The notes: generated from the letters alone by a model not told the origin. Numbered from the stretch's first letter, positions 34,468 to 43,441 are shown. The stretch: DNA of 64,000 nucleotides from Pseudomonas sp. UBA6562 (GCF_002434265.1 NZ_DJJS01000007.1:368014-432013), one strand, 5' to 3'. Numbers and translations are program-made.

Positions 34468-35477
34468 AGCGCGGCCTCGACCCTTGCCGCGCGTTCGGCG
34501 GGCAGCCAGGCTTTCCACACCTGCGGATGGGCCTTGAGGAACGCCCTGGCGGCTTCACGGGCAGGCTGGCGGGTGCTGCTCATGTCGGCCAGTGTCTTGT
34601 TCAGCACGTCGATGGGCAGGTCGACCTTTTCGAACACCGCGACCAGGTCCGGGTACTGCTCGCGAAAGGCCGCCGACACACCGATCGACAGCTTGGCCGG
34701 CAGCGAGCGGCTGCCGCGGGGCGTTGCGTTGCGCGGATCGGTCAGCGTGGCCCAGGCGGCCGCATCGTAGGGCGGCTCCTCCAGGCGTACCAGGTCATAG
34801 CGGCCCATCAGCGGCGTGGGGCTCCAATAATAGAACAGTACCGGCTTACCCAGTTTGATGGCCGAGGTCACTTCGGCGTCCAGTGCGGCGCCCGAGCCGC
34901 TGCGGAAGTTGTTGTACTGGCCATCGAGGCCGTAGGCCTTGAGTTTCTGGCTGTTGACGGTTTCCGAGGTCCAGCCGCTGGGGCTGTTGAGGAAGCGGCC
35001 TTTGTCGGGCTGCTCAGGGTCTTTGAAGACCTGGGGGTAGCGCTTGAGGTCGGTCACGCTGCGCAGGTCGGGTGCGAGGGCGGGCAGACCGCGGGCCGGA
35101 TCGCCCTTGATCACGTAGGCCGGCACCCACCAGCCCTCTTCGGCGTTCTTCACCGTGTCGCCCAGCGCGAACACCTGACCGGCCTGCTCGGCCTTGACCC
35201 ACGCCGGGCTGCGGCCGGCCCATTCCTCGGCGATCACCTGCAGGTCGTTGCGCGCCAGCGCCACCTCCATGCTCACCGTGCTGCCGGGCAGGGTGTCGGT
35301 GCTGTAGCCATAGCCCAGCTCGGCGATCAGACGCAGGACCTCGGTGGTCAGCGCGCCGCTTTCCCAGCCGATGGCGCCGAAATGGATGGGCGCGGCGGGT
35401 GTGGCGGCGACGCGCTCGGCCCCGAGCAGGCCCAGGCCCAGCGCAAGGCTGGCCAGCAAGGTGGAAAGGGTTTTCAT
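34464..35477 (-). CDS. ABC transporter substrate-binding protein, ProX/OpuAC-like
   Basis: 337 residues with a signal peptide (MKTLSTLLASLALGLGLLGA, then cleavage about residue 25). The mature part follows the quaternary-amine-binding fold: IGWESGALTTEVLRLIAELGYG, EEWAGRSPAWVKAEQAG, YVIKGDPARGL and VLFYYWSPTPLMGRYDLV. The aromatic-rich segments are consistent with a cation-pi pocket for betaine-like ligands. AGGA lies about ten bases before the ATG. Coupled to the permease gene by a four-base overlap. Confidence 0.9.
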   Translation of the reverse strand: MKTLSTLLASLALGLGLLGAERVAATPAAPIHFGAIGWESGALTTEVLRLIAELGYGYSTDTLPGSTVSMEVALARNDLQVIAEEWAGRSPAWVKAEQAGQVFALGDTVKNAEEGWWVPAYVIKGDPARGLPALAPDLRSVTDLKRYPQVFKDPEQPDKGRFLNSPSGWTSETVNSQKLKAYGLDGQYNNFRSGSGAALDAEVTSAIKLGKPVLFYYWSPTPLMGRYDLVRLEEPPYDAAAWATLTDPRNATPRGSRSLPAKLSIGVSAAFREQYPDLVAVFEKVDLPIDVLNKTLADMSSTRQPAREAARAFLKAHPQVWKAWLPAERAARVEAAL

Positions 35478-35593
35478 GGTGGGGTGTCCTGGGGAAAGGT
35501 GAGGGCAAGTGTAGACGAGCCGCCATCTTTCCCAACAAGCCCCGGCGTAGGCGTTGCGGCCAGGCCGGCGACTTGTCCGGCGCCCGGTCTGCT

Positions 35594-36073
35594 TCAGTGC
35601 GGCAGTTGCGCCAACGCCGTACGCAATTGCTCGACATCGCTGAAGCGGCGTTGCTGCACCATCTGCCCCCCTTCGAGTTGCACCCATTGCACGGTGTCGC
35701 GGTCGCCGCCGTAGCGACCGGCCACCGCGCCGGTCTGGTCGAGCACGATGCGGTAGCTGGCCGAACGCATCGCCGGCACCATCACCATCTTCGCCACCGA
35801 AGGCATGCGCTCGACATCGGCCACGTAGATCACCTTGCGCGCTTCCAGGTAACCGCCAGGTTCGTCGCCAAGCGCCGCGTTGACCATCTTGGCACTGGCC
35901 ATGCTGCGTGCCACCAGCAGCACCTGGGTCGTGTCGTCCAAGGTATAGGGCGTGTCGTGCTGATCGAGCAACGTCCAGGGCGCACGCGCGTCGCTGCCGT
36001 CGGCATTGCGTTCGGAGGCGGCAAGGGCAGGGGCGGACAGGCACAGCGTCAACAGCAGGGGGAACCACTTCAT
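35594..36073 (-). CDS. Exported thioredoxin-fold-like protein of unknown function
   Basis: 159 residues with a clear signal peptide (WFPLLLTLCLSAPALA). The remainder (APWTLLDQHDTPYTLDDTTQVLLVARSM ... RIVLDQTGAVAGRYG) resembles thioredoxin-like periplasmic proteins, but no CXXC is present. Such proteins are sometimes mislabelled FAD/FMN-containing dehydrogenase in Pseudomonas. The start is set at 36073 because the signal peptide begins there. About 115 bases upstream of the ProX-like gene on the same strand; a link to it is possible. Confidence 0.75.
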   Translation of the reverse strand: MKWFPLLLTLCLSAPALAASERNADGSDARAPWTLLDQHDTPYTLDDTTQVLLVARSMASAKMVNAALGDEPGGYLEARKVIYVADVERMPSVAKMVMVPAMRSASYRIVLDQTGAVAGRYGGDRDTVQWVQLEGGQMVQQRRFSDVEQLRTALAQLPH

Positions 36074-36304
36074 GGCGGGCCACTCAGGTCGAAATGGCTG
36101 AACGATAATGGCTGGGCGCGGGATTGCCAACTCATGCTTTAGCGCCAAGGCGGTCGTCTTGTGCTGACAGGAGCCCGCGTCGGCTCGAGCGCGTTAGTGG
36201 CAGTATGCCTTCAGGCGTTGAACTTAGGCCGCTTGGCGCATGTCACTCGCACAGGCGCGCATGACCCGGGCCTGTATTCAGGCGATTGCCAAGGGGGATG
36301 CCGG

Positions 36305-36703
36305 ATGGCCTTGAAGAAACAACGTGAAGCCAGGCTGCGAGCCACTATTCTCTGCCTGCGTAGCCGACAGGTCCTGTTGGTGAAGAAAAAAGGCGGCAAG
36401 TGGAATTTCCCTGGCGGTGCGATCGAACCGGGTGAGACCGCCGAGCAGGCTGCGGCACGCGAACTCGAAGAGGAAGTCAGCCTGGGCGACCAAGGCCTGT
36501 TGGCACTGTGTTGCGTGGCCACCGACAGTACGCTCCACCATGTATTTACCGCGCAATTCGACGGGCGCACCAAGCCTGTGCCTGCCAACGAGATAGCCGA
36601 GTGCAAATGGGTCGGATTGCAGGCGCTGCAGCGTACGCCCTTGACCGCCGCCGCCATGGCGCTGCTGTCGATGCAACTGCCGGCGCTGGTGGATTTTTTG
36701 TAG
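36305..36703 (+). CDS. NUDIX hydrolase
   Basis: 132 residues, a single NUDIX domain. The NUDIX box runs from G of GGAIEPGETAEQ to RELEEEVSLG, fitting Gx5Ex7REUxEE except that the usual Gly near the end is Ser. The short beta-rich N terminus starts LRATILCLRSRQVLLVKKKGGKWNFPGG. Substrate (a nucleoside diphosphate derivative) is unknown. GGGGGATGCCGG precedes the ATG. Stands alone. Confidence 0.9.
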   Translation: MALKKQREARLRATILCLRSRQVLLVKKKGGKWNFPGGAIEPGETAEQAAARELEEEVSLGDQGLLALCCVATDSTLHHVFTAQFDGRTKPVPANEIAECKWVGLQALQRTPLTAAAMALLSMQLPALVDFL

Positions 36704-36826
36704 GCAGGCGAATCGTTTAAGCCAATCGGCTACCTTGGCACGAATTTCTCATCACTCTCTGGGTCGCACCGATAGTGAGTTGATTCGCACACGTTCCCTT
36801 CCCCAACAACACAATAAGGGGGTTCC

Positions 36827-37060
36827 ATGAGCTGTTTGATCTGTGCTGGCCAGGCAGAGTCCGTCGAGTGTTCCTCCGGTTGGGAGGAAAGAAGCTGTTC
36901 GCACTGTGGTTGTTACCGAATGTCCCAAGCCCTCATCCTGCAAATGATGGAGGAAGGGCAGATCTTCGATTCCTCCAAGATGCGCGCCTGGTTGACCCGC
37001 CAGCGCAGCTTGGTCGCCGTGCCGTCGATCGAGTTTTCCCACGCGATCCTGATGCGGTGA
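36827..37060 (+). CDS. Small Cys-rich protein, 77 aa, probable zinc-binding
   Basis: Contains MSCLICAG and CSHCGCYRM, two Cys pairs about 20 residues apart with a fifth Cys between, a zinc-ribbon-like pattern. The rest is helical (SQALILQMMEEGQIFDS, MRAWLTRQR). No family recognised. AAGGGGGTTCC before the ATG is a good ribosome-binding site. It ends about 145 bases before the hybrid kinase start on the same strand. Confidence 0.75.
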   Translation: MSCLICAGQAESVECSSGWEERSCSHCGCYRMSQALILQMMEEGQIFDSSKMRAWLTRQRSLVAVPSIEFSHAILMR

Positions 37061-37204
37061 CGCGGCTTGTCGCAACGCGCGGCGTACTCGCCAGAGACGC
37101 CGCCCCAAGCCCTCGATAGCTTGGCGTTCACAAACCCCACCGCATGCATGAACCCCCATGCCGGCAAACGGTCAGACAGTCCAGAGTCAGGACTGAGGCA
37201 AACG

Positions 37205-39289
37205 ATGGACCTCTTCGACAAGCCCCCCGTCGATCCCCACGAACGCGATGAACACGAGCCGCACGCCCCGAGCGAAGCGCAGGAGCGTCTGCAGCTGGCA
37301 CTCGATGCCGGCGCGATCATCGGCACCTGGGTCTGGAGCGTGCCCGACGACCGTCTGACCGCCGACGAGCGCTTTGCCGAGGCTTTCGGGCTGTGCCCGG
37401 AACGTTGCGCCGCTGGCATCTGCGTGGAGGAAGCCTTCGCCTCGATCCACCCCGGCGACCGTAATCACGTCACCGCCTTGATGAACGCTTCGATGCAACA
37501 TGGCGGTGCCTTTCGCTGTGAGTACCGCGTGTTGCGCAGCGATGGCCAGTACCACTGGACCGAAGGCAGCGGCCGTGCCGAACTCGACGCGCAAGGGCAC
37601 GCAGTGCGTTTCCCCGGCGTTCTGCTGGACATCGAAGCACGGCGCGCGGCCGAAGCCGAGCGCGATCGCGTCACGGCCATGCTGCACACCTTCACTTCGG
37701 CCGTGCCGGGTGTGGTCTACGCCAAGGATCGCCAGGGCCGCATGCTGGTGGCCAACCACGGCACCACACTGTTGATCGGCAAGCCGCCGAGCTTCTATCT
37801 GGGCAAGACCGACCTGGAGTTTCTCGAAGACGAGCGACAGGCGCGGCAGATCATGGCGACCGACCAGCGCATCATGCGCCAGGGCAGGCCCGAGGAGGTC
37901 GAAGAACGGGTGAACATGCCCGACGGCACCGAGGCCATCTGGCTGTCGAACAAGGCGCCGTTGTTCGACGATCAGGGCGTGGTGATCGGGCTGATCGGTT
38001 CATCCGTGGACGTCACCACGCGCAAGACCATGGAATCGGCCTTGCAAGAACTCAATCGAGAACTCGAAACCCGTGTCGACCAGGCCGTGGCCGAGCGCGA
38101 GGCCGCCCAGGCCGCGTTGCGCCAGTCGCAGAAGATGGAAGCGGTGGGCCAGTTGACCGGCGGCATCGCCCATGACTTCAACAACTTGCTGGCGGGGATC
38201 AGCGGCAGCCTCGACCTGATCAAGCTGCGCCTGGGCCAAGGCCGTCTGGCCGATGCCGAGCGCTATCTGGGCGTGGCCCAGGGCGCGGCGCAGCGCGCGG
38301 CGGCACTGACCCATCGCTTGCTGGCCTTCTCGCGGCGGCAGAACCTGATGCCGGTGCCCACCGACGTCAACGCGCTGATCCGCGGGCTGGAAGATCTGGT
38401 GCGACGCACGGTCGGCCCGTCCATCACGGTCAAGGTCGACCTCAGCGCCAGCGCCGTCACTTGCCTGGTCGACCCGGCGCAGTTGGAGAACACGCTGCTG
38501 AACCTCTGCATCAACGCCCGTGACGCGCTCAAAGGCGGAGGTTGCATGACCATCAGCACACACGACCAGTGGCTCGAGGCCGGCCCTGGATTGGACCCGG
38601 AACTGGCCGCCGGTCGCTACTTCACCCTCTGTGTGGCCGACGACGGTACCGGTATGAGCCCGCAGGTGCTGGCCAAGGCGTTCGAGCCCTTCTTCACCAC
38701 CAAGGCGGTGGGCGCCGGCACCGGCCTTGGCCTGTCGATGATCTACGGCTTCGCCAAGCAGTCGGGCGGTCAGGTGCGCATCGAGTCGGTGGAAGGCGAG
38801 GGTACGCGCGTCTACCTGCAGTTGCCGAGCCAGGCCTTGGCCGCCGCGCCCGTCGCTGAGATACTGCCGATCCTGCCCGAGGCCATGGCGGCCCAGGGCG
38901 AAACGGTGTTGGTGGTCGACGACGAACCTTCGGTACGCATGTTCGTCAGCGAACTGCTGGTCAGCCACGGATACCGCGTCATGGAGGCTGCCGACAGCCA
39001 ATCCGGTTTGCAATTGCTGCGCTCGGACGTGCACATCGACCTGCTGGTGACCGATATCGGCTTGCCGGGCACCCTCGACGGTCGCCAGATGGCCGACGCC
39101 GGTCGCCTGTGCCGGCCCGCGCTGCCGGTGCTGTTCATGACCGGCTTCGCCCAGCCCCATGTGCTCGAAGATCGGCCCCTGGAGACGGCGATGGCCGTGC
39201 TCACCAAGCCCTTTGCACTCGAGCGCTTCTTCAATGGCGTCAACACGCTGTTGGGCAAAAACGTGGAGCCTTACGACGCGCCTGGCTGA
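37205..39289 (+). CDS. Hybrid sensor histidine kinase with two PAS domains
   Basis: 694 residues: PAS/PAC domain (about 30-150, FRCEYRVLRSDGQYHWTEGS), second PAS (about 165-290, VVYAKDRQGRMLVAN), coiled coil (LQELNRELETRVDQ), HisKA with phosphoacceptor His about 321 in GGIAHDFNNLLAGI, HATPase (INARDALKGGG, DDGTGMS, GTGLGLSMIYGF) and a C-terminal receiver (VLVVDDEPSVRMF; Asp about 616 in LLVTDIGLPG; VLTKPF). No membrane helix, so it senses a cytoplasmic signal. GAGGCAAACG precedes the ATG at 37205; an upstream frame lacks support. No partner response regulator is adjacent; a phosphotransfer protein elsewhere may complete the relay. Confidence 0.92.
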   Translation: MDLFDKPPVDPHERDEHEPHAPSEAQERLQLALDAGAIIGTWVWSVPDDRLTADERFAEAFGLCPERCAAGICVEEAFASIHPGDRNHVTALMNASMQHGGAFRCEYRVLRSDGQYHWTEGSGRAELDAQGHAVRFPGVLLDIEARRAAEAERDRVTAMLHTFTSAVPGVVYAKDRQGRMLVANHGTTLLIGKPPSFYLGKTDLEFLEDERQARQIMATDQRIMRQGRPEEVEERVNMPDGTEAIWLSNKAPLFDDQGVVIGLIGSSVDVTTRKTMESALQELNRELETRVDQAVAEREAAQAALRQSQKMEAVGQLTGGIAHDFNNLLAGISGSLDLIKLRLGQGRLADAERYLGVAQGAAQRAAALTHRLLAFSRRQNLMPVPTDVNALIRGLEDLVRRTVGPSITVKVDLSASAVTCLVDPAQLENTLLNLCINARDALKGGGCMTISTHDQWLEAGPGLDPELAAGRYFTLCVADDGTGMSPQVLAKAFEPFFTTKAVGAGTGLGLSMIYGFAKQSGGQVRIESVEGEGTRVYLQLPSQALAAAPVAEILPILPEAMAAQGETVLVVDDEPSVRMFVSELLVSHGYRVMEAADSQSGLQLLRSDVHIDLLVTDIGLPGTLDGRQMADAGRLCRPALPVLFMTGFAQPHVLEDRPLETAMAVLTKPFALERFFNGVNTLLGKNVEPYDAPG

Positions 39290-39438
39290 GCGACCCATTC
39301 ACCTGGAAATAACCTACGCGGCAGCGCCCTGGCGGCGTGCCGTTCTGATACCCTCATGCACACTTCGCCACCTACACCGATCGGCATGCGAGCTGCGCCG
39401 ATAGCACAACGACCTCATCGAGGAAAGGGAGATTCACC

Positions 39439-39765
39439 ATGACCGTTACAGACCGTCTGAGCCTGCTTCAGTACGAGCATTTGAGCCTGGGTGGGTCGGC
39501 AGCGGCTCAGTTCACCCAGTCCCTCGACGCCCTGCGCGTACTCAGCCTGGCCGAGCGTTACGAGCATCCGGCAGCCTTGTACCTGGGCGACATCGCCGAT
39601 GTCGAAGACCGTGACGAACTGCTCTGTGCCAAGAGCCTGGCGCTGGGTTTCGCCCATGGCCTGATCGTCGCCAAGGTCATCAGCGAAAGCCAGGGCGAGG
39701 CCTTGCGCCAAGTGTTCCAGGACGCCGCCGACCGCGCCTTGGCAGCGCTTGCCGATCCGACCTGA
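39439..39765 (+). CDS. Hypothetical protein, 108 aa
   Basis: Soluble, mostly helical; segments LSLLQYEHLSLGGSAAAQF, SLAERYEHPAALYLGDIAD and LALGFAHGLIVAKVIS. No family recognised. AGGAAAGGGAGATTCACC is a strong ribosome-binding site. First of a run of small co-directional genes up to about 42.6 kb. Confidence 0.75.
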   Translation: MTVTDRLSLLQYEHLSLGGSAAAQFTQSLDALRVLSLAERYEHPAALYLGDIADVEDRDELLCAKSLALGFAHGLIVAKVISESQGEALRQVFQDAADRALAALADPT

Positions 39766-39839
39766 CGGCCGGCCTGGCCTAAAGGTCGTTTTCTAGCGCA
39801 GTCCATATTTCGCCACCTACCTGTCTGGAATCTCCGCAC

Positions 39840-40169
39840 ATGTATCCCACCACCCCCGACGGGCGTTATTTCGTGGTCAAGGGGCAGCTGTGGCGTTGCA
39901 CCAATCCTGGATTGAGCGAGGCAGAGCGCCAACGCCTGGTCAAGGCGTTGATGACTGCGCGCCGTGCGGTGAAGGCCGCGAAAACCAGCGAAGATCCCGA
40001 AGCCCTGCGCAACGCCCGTGCTTCGGTGGATGCCGCGAAGGTGGCGCTGGGCGAGCGTGGACCGGTGTGGTGGGAGGACGGCAGCCCTGACTACAACCGC
40101 AAGCGCGTGGCCAATAGCCCTTACGCGCGATGGTTCAGCGACGAAGTCGAAGGCGTCGACCCTTCATAG
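39840..40169 (+). CDS. Hypothetical protein, 109 aa
   Basis: Begins MYPTTPDGRYFVVKGQLWRC and ends with NRKRVANSPYARWFSDE; a basic helical centre (RLVKALMTARRAVKAAK) lies between. The look is of a small conserved proteobacterial family of unknown function. It starts 74 bases after the previous gene; the ribosome-binding site (TGGAA) is weak. No signal peptide or membrane helix. Confidence 0.78.
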   Translation: MYPTTPDGRYFVVKGQLWRCTNPGLSEAERQRLVKALMTARRAVKAAKTSEDPEALRNARASVDAAKVALGERGPVWWEDGSPDYNRKRVANSPYARWFSDEVEGVDPS

Positions 40170-40193
40170 CGTCGACCTGCCGCCGTACCGGGC

Positions 40194-40236
40194 TCTTGTC
40201 GGAGCGGCTTTAGCCGCGATGGCCGGTATCGCCGGC
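40194..40236. repeat. REP palindrome
   Basis: GGAGCGGCTTTAGCCGCGATGG followed by a second small stem, GCCGGTATCGCCGGC, same type as the cluster at 29.7-29.9 kb. Intergenic, between small hypothetical genes. Confidence 0.7.
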
Positions 40237-40351
40237 CTGAAGGCTACATTGCCTGGATCGGAGCCTCCGATCGGAGGTAAGTGAAAGACACTTGGTAGGT
40301 ACCTTCAAGCCGCTCGGTGGAAGGCTCGAGGCGAGCTTGACGAACTAATTA

Positions 40352-40367
40352 CTGACTCATTGGTCAG
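40352..40367. promoter_or_regulatory. Inverted repeat before the 78-aa gene
   Basis: CTGAC-N6-GTCAG lies about 46 bases upstream of the start codon in an AT-richer stretch. Position fits a promoter operator; no regulator is suggested by context. Confidence 0.3.
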
Positions 40368-40412
40368 CATTTTGGTGTTCGCTTTCGTCTTTCAACTTTT
40401 GGAGCGCTTTCC

Positions 40413-40649
40413 ATGCCCCTCTATACCCTCGACTATCGTGTGGCCGGCCAACCTCACAGCCATCGCTTGGAGCTGCAACAAACGCACCTCGCCGCGCATG
40501 AAGCAGCGATGCACCTGATCGTGCTGCACTTCGGCGACAGCGAGAACAGCCTGGTGATCCCCGCAGCCGACGCCACTGCGCAAGAGATCATGGCCCAGGC
40601 GCAGCTGTTGGGGCTGAGCCATATCGAGGTCGGCGAGGCATGCGCCTGA
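40413..40649 (+). CDS. Hypothetical protein, 78 aa
   Basis: Soluble small protein; YTLDYRVAGQPHSHRLEL and AHEAAMHLIVLHFGDSEN suggest one alpha/beta unit, with AQLLGLSHIEVGEA at the end. No family recognised. TTGGAGCGCTTTCC precedes the ATG. Confidence 0.75.
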   Translation: MPLYTLDYRVAGQPHSHRLELQQTHLAAHEAAMHLIVLHFGDSENSLVIPAADATAQEIMAQAQLLGLSHIEVGEACA

Positions 40650-40692
40650 GGCGGCCCAGCCGTACCTCGCACGAGGCGCGAGCCGACCTGGC

Positions 40693-41037
40693 ATGAGCGA
40701 CGTCGGCGCCACGCGCCTGCAACTTTGGCAGGCTTTGTCCGAGCTGTTTCTGGACAGCGAAGTCAGCGAAGCGACCCTCGACGGCATCGCCCGCACCGTT
40801 CGCGCCAGCGGCTACGCTCACGCGGAAGTCGAACGCATCCTCTGGGCGGAGGTGTATCCGGTACTCAGGCACAACCTCGATAGCCCAGCCGGCGAATGGG
40901 CAGGGTGGAGCGATGCCTGGCTACTGGCCCACCTGCGCGTCAACGGTTCATCCCGACGCCCGCGCAATACCGCAGTGGCTCGGGAAATCGAACGCTGCTG
41001 GCGCTGCGTACTGGATCGAGTCGAGGGCAAGAAGTGA
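40693..41037 (+). CDS. Hypothetical protein, 114 aa
   Basis: Helical; LWQALSELFLDSEVSEATLDGIAR and LWAEVYPVLRHNLDSPAGEWAGW match the look of a small proteobacterial family (DUF7079-like, from memory). Starts 43 bases after the previous gene, so probably cotranscribed with it. Weak ribosome-binding site. Function unknown. Confidence 0.75.
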   Translation: MSDVGATRLQLWQALSELFLDSEVSEATLDGIARTVRASGYAHAEVERILWAEVYPVLRHNLDSPAGEWAGWSDAWLLAHLRVNGSSRRPRNTAVAREIERCWRCVLDRVEGKK

Positions 41038-41170
41038 CCGACCTGGCTCATCCAGCACCTCTCAATCGCGCATCGGTACAAATCCGATCAAACTTTGCCG
41101 CAGGACGGAAGGTCATTCTTTGGTAGCCATCGCTCACCAAGGGCTGGCAGCTTGAATCAAGGAGAATGAC

Positions 41171-41581
41171 ATGAGCTTGTTCCGTTCCATCCTGGAAAAA
41201 CTCGGTTTGGGTTCGCACGCTGCACCGTCCGCCGATGCCGCGCCTGCACCGCAAAACACCGGCACCGCGCCAACGACCGGCACTGCCGGTGCTCCACAGA
41301 CCTCCGGCGCCGCACCGGCCGGCATGAGCCAGGTCGACGTCGCCCAGCATCTGGATTCGCTGTCCGGCGCCCAACAGCTGAACTGGCGTACCTCGATCGT
41401 CGATCTGCTCAAACTGCTGGGTCTGGACAGCAGCCTGGCTTCGCGTAAAGAGCTGGCCACCGAACTGCACTACACCGGCTCGACCGACGATTCCGCCGCC
41501 ATGAACACCTGGCTGCACGCCCAGGTCATGAAGAAACTGGCCGAAAACGGCGGCAAAGTACCGGCCGATCTGCTGGATTGA
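41171..41581 (+). CDS. DUF3597 family protein
   Basis: 136 residues: a short N-terminal helix (MSLFRSILEKLGLG), an Ala/Pro/Thr-rich linker of about 40 residues, then the DUF3597 core (DVAQHLDSLSGAQQLNWRTS, LDSSLASRKELATELHY, MNTWLHAQVMKKLAENGG). The family has a solved helical fold but no known function. CAAGGAGAATGAC is an excellent ribosome-binding site. A strong hairpin follows the stop. Confidence 0.92.
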   Translation: MSLFRSILEKLGLGSHAAPSADAAPAPQNTGTAPTTGTAGAPQTSGAAPAGMSQVDVAQHLDSLSGAQQLNWRTSIVDLLKLLGLDSSLASRKELATELHYTGSTDDSAAMNTWLHAQVMKKLAENGGKVPADLLD

Positions 41582-41925
41582 GCCTTTGCAGATTCACCAG
41601 CGAGGGGCTGCGGCCCCTGCTGGTGAAGTCCACCCTCCGCAATCGGGTCGAGTGCCCCCCGAGCCTCCGCAAATAGACCCACCTCCCACGCCGTCCAGCG
41701 GCCCGTCCCAGCAAACTTCTTATACGCCGAACTTTCCGTGTACAACTCACGTCCGAGCATTGATGTCGATCGAATATCGAATAGCCATGCCCCACGGCCA
41801 TCACGCGGCTGCGCACCCATGACCTGCTGTACTTCAGGCACGACCGCACCCAGCCCTCACACCGCCGACGAACACCGGCAATACCCCGGCCGATCCGGGG
41901 GCAAGCGTAGAAGGAGCGCGCCTGC
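41582..41925. other. Intergenic region without a gene
   Basis: About 345 bases between the DUF3597 gene and the next. Apart from the hairpin at its start nothing convincing is seen; short frames on both strands have no ribosome-binding site. Confidence 0.5.
41593..41627 (+). terminator. Strong terminator-like hairpin
   Basis: TTCACCAGC pairs with GCTGGTGAA, continued inside by AGGGGC with GCCCCT after one bulged G; the loop is TGCG. It begins 11 bases after the DUF3597 stop. The T-run is poor. Confidence 0.6.
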
Positions 41926-42594
41926 ATGAACAAGATCTATGACGCCTTGCGTGGCCTGTTCGGCCATGATCCGGCCAACCCTGACGCACCGGGGCCGGTG
42001 TTGGTGGAGCCGGGCGAAATCCTCTTCACGCTGCCGACGCTGGCCGACGACGCGCCCGTGGTGGAGCCACTGACCGATGCGCCGCCACGGCATGGTTTGG
42101 TCCTGCATGAAGACGACTGGCGCCAGCTGGAGTTTCTGCCTGCCGCCCAGTTGCCGGAAAGCCAGCGCCTGTTGCGCGACTTCAAAACCTTCGAGGCCAC
42201 CCACCGCGAAGCCTCGGGCTGGCGCCAGGCCTACCCGCGGGTGCTGAGCGACGGCATCGTCATTCCGGGCGTGGCGGCCGAAGCCGAGTTGGTCGCCGCG
42301 CTGGGCGCCACTCCCGAGCCGACGCCGCTGATCTGCACCAGTGAAACCGTGCTGGGCTGCCTGGCCGGCGGCTTCAGCGTGCCTATCGGCAATGAGGTCA
42401 CCTTGTATGGCTACACCAACGCTGCCGGCATCGCCGTACTGGGCGCTTCGCTGGGCGAGCATGCCGACCACCAGTGCCTCGTGAAGGCGTTCTGCGCGCT
42501 CAATGCGCGTTATGGCGTGGTGTTGGTGGATTGGTGCCAGCAGCGAGTGATCCTGGGCCAGGGCAAGCAGGGGCTCAACGTGTGGCAAGCCTGA
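41926..42594 (+). CDS. Hypothetical protein, 222 aa
   Basis: Soluble protein with two parts: an N-terminal segment (MNKIYDALRGLFGHDP ... EDDWRQLEFLPAAQL) and a C-terminal alpha/beta region (TSETVLGCLAGGFSVPIGNE, YTNAAGIAVLGASLGE, YGVVLVDWCQQR). No family recognised. AAGGAGCGCGCCTGC before the ATG supports the start. Stands about 120 bases before the kinase-like gene on the same strand. Confidence 0.78.
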   Translation: MNKIYDALRGLFGHDPANPDAPGPVLVEPGEILFTLPTLADDAPVVEPLTDAPPRHGLVLHEDDWRQLEFLPAAQLPESQRLLRDFKTFEATHREASGWRQAYPRVLSDGIVIPGVAAEAELVAALGATPEPTPLICTSETVLGCLAGGFSVPIGNEVTLYGYTNAAGIAVLGASLGEHADHQCLVKAFCALNARYGVVLVDWCQQRVILGQGKQGLNVWQA

Positions 42595-42712
42595 TGCAGT
42601 TCGCGGCTCGCTAATACAGCCCACCGCACGGGCCAAACGTGATCCTGCAGGTCCGCACGGCAGCGTTGTATGACACACTGCCGGCCCTTACTGCCGCCGC
42701 TGCCACCAATTC

Positions 42713-43339
42713 ATGATCCAGTCCTTGTTCGTTGCCGTCGACGGTCCCAAAGGCGTCGGCAAGACCACGCTGCTCGAAGCCGTCGCCCAGGCGCTTAGAG
42801 TTGAAGGGCACACCGTGGTGCGTCTCAGCGAACGCAACCACGACCCGCACCGCGCGGCCACCATGGCGCTGGTCAACGCCCTGGCCAGAACGCCTTGCGC
42901 CGAGCTGGAATGGCAAGTCTGCGAGCGTCTGGCCGACAGCCGCGCCTGGATATCGCAGCATGTGTTGCCCAAGCAACCGCCGGGCAGTCTCATCCTCATG
43001 GACCGCTGGTACGCGTCCGATGCCGCGTTTCGTCACAACGTGCCGTTCGCCGACGTGCTGCGCTTGAACCTGGCGCGCGGCGTCAGCGTGCCGGACCTGC
43101 AAATAGGCGTGACCACCGCGCCACACGTGTCATGGGCGAGGGCGGCGGCACGCCGTCAAGGTTTGCGCAGTACGGTCGTGCACAGCTTCGAGGCGCACGC
43201 GGCCTGCACGGCAGCGTTCGAACGGGCGATGACGGAGCACGGTGGGTGGCTGTGTCGCAACGAAGGCACGCTGGCATCGGCCACTTCCGAGGTCGTCACC
43301 GCCATCCAAAGGCTGCTTGGCGAGCAGCGCCGGGGCTGA
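42713..43339 (+). CDS. Thymidylate kinase-like P-loop protein
   Basis: 208 residues. Walker A is DGPKGVGKTTLLEAV near the N terminus, and LILMDRWYASDAAFR has the DR(W/Y) motif of dTMP kinase-like enzymes. The LID region (ARAAARRQGLRS) is Arg-rich. Cellular dTMP kinase (tmk) normally sits near holB and reads GxEGxGKST, so this is a paralogue of unknown substrate, perhaps another nucleotide or an unrelated phosphotransferase. The ribosome-binding site is weak. It converges on the DUF2254 gene. Confidence 0.82.
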   Translation: MIQSLFVAVDGPKGVGKTTLLEAVAQALRVEGHTVVRLSERNHDPHRAATMALVNALARTPCAELEWQVCERLADSRAWISQHVLPKQPPGSLILMDRWYASDAAFRHNVPFADVLRLNLARGVSVPDLQIGVTTAPHVSWARAAARRQGLRSTVVHSFEAHAACTAAFERAMTEHGGWLCRNEGTLASATSEVVTAIQRLLGEQRRG

Positions 43340-43441
43340 GTGTGCCGGCGTCTTCTCTGAAGGGTGGCGTCGAGCGTGGCGCAGCGGTCTTTGGGGCACA
43401 TGCGCTCAGTCCCCCGAGCCCACAGCAGTGCGCACGCAGAC

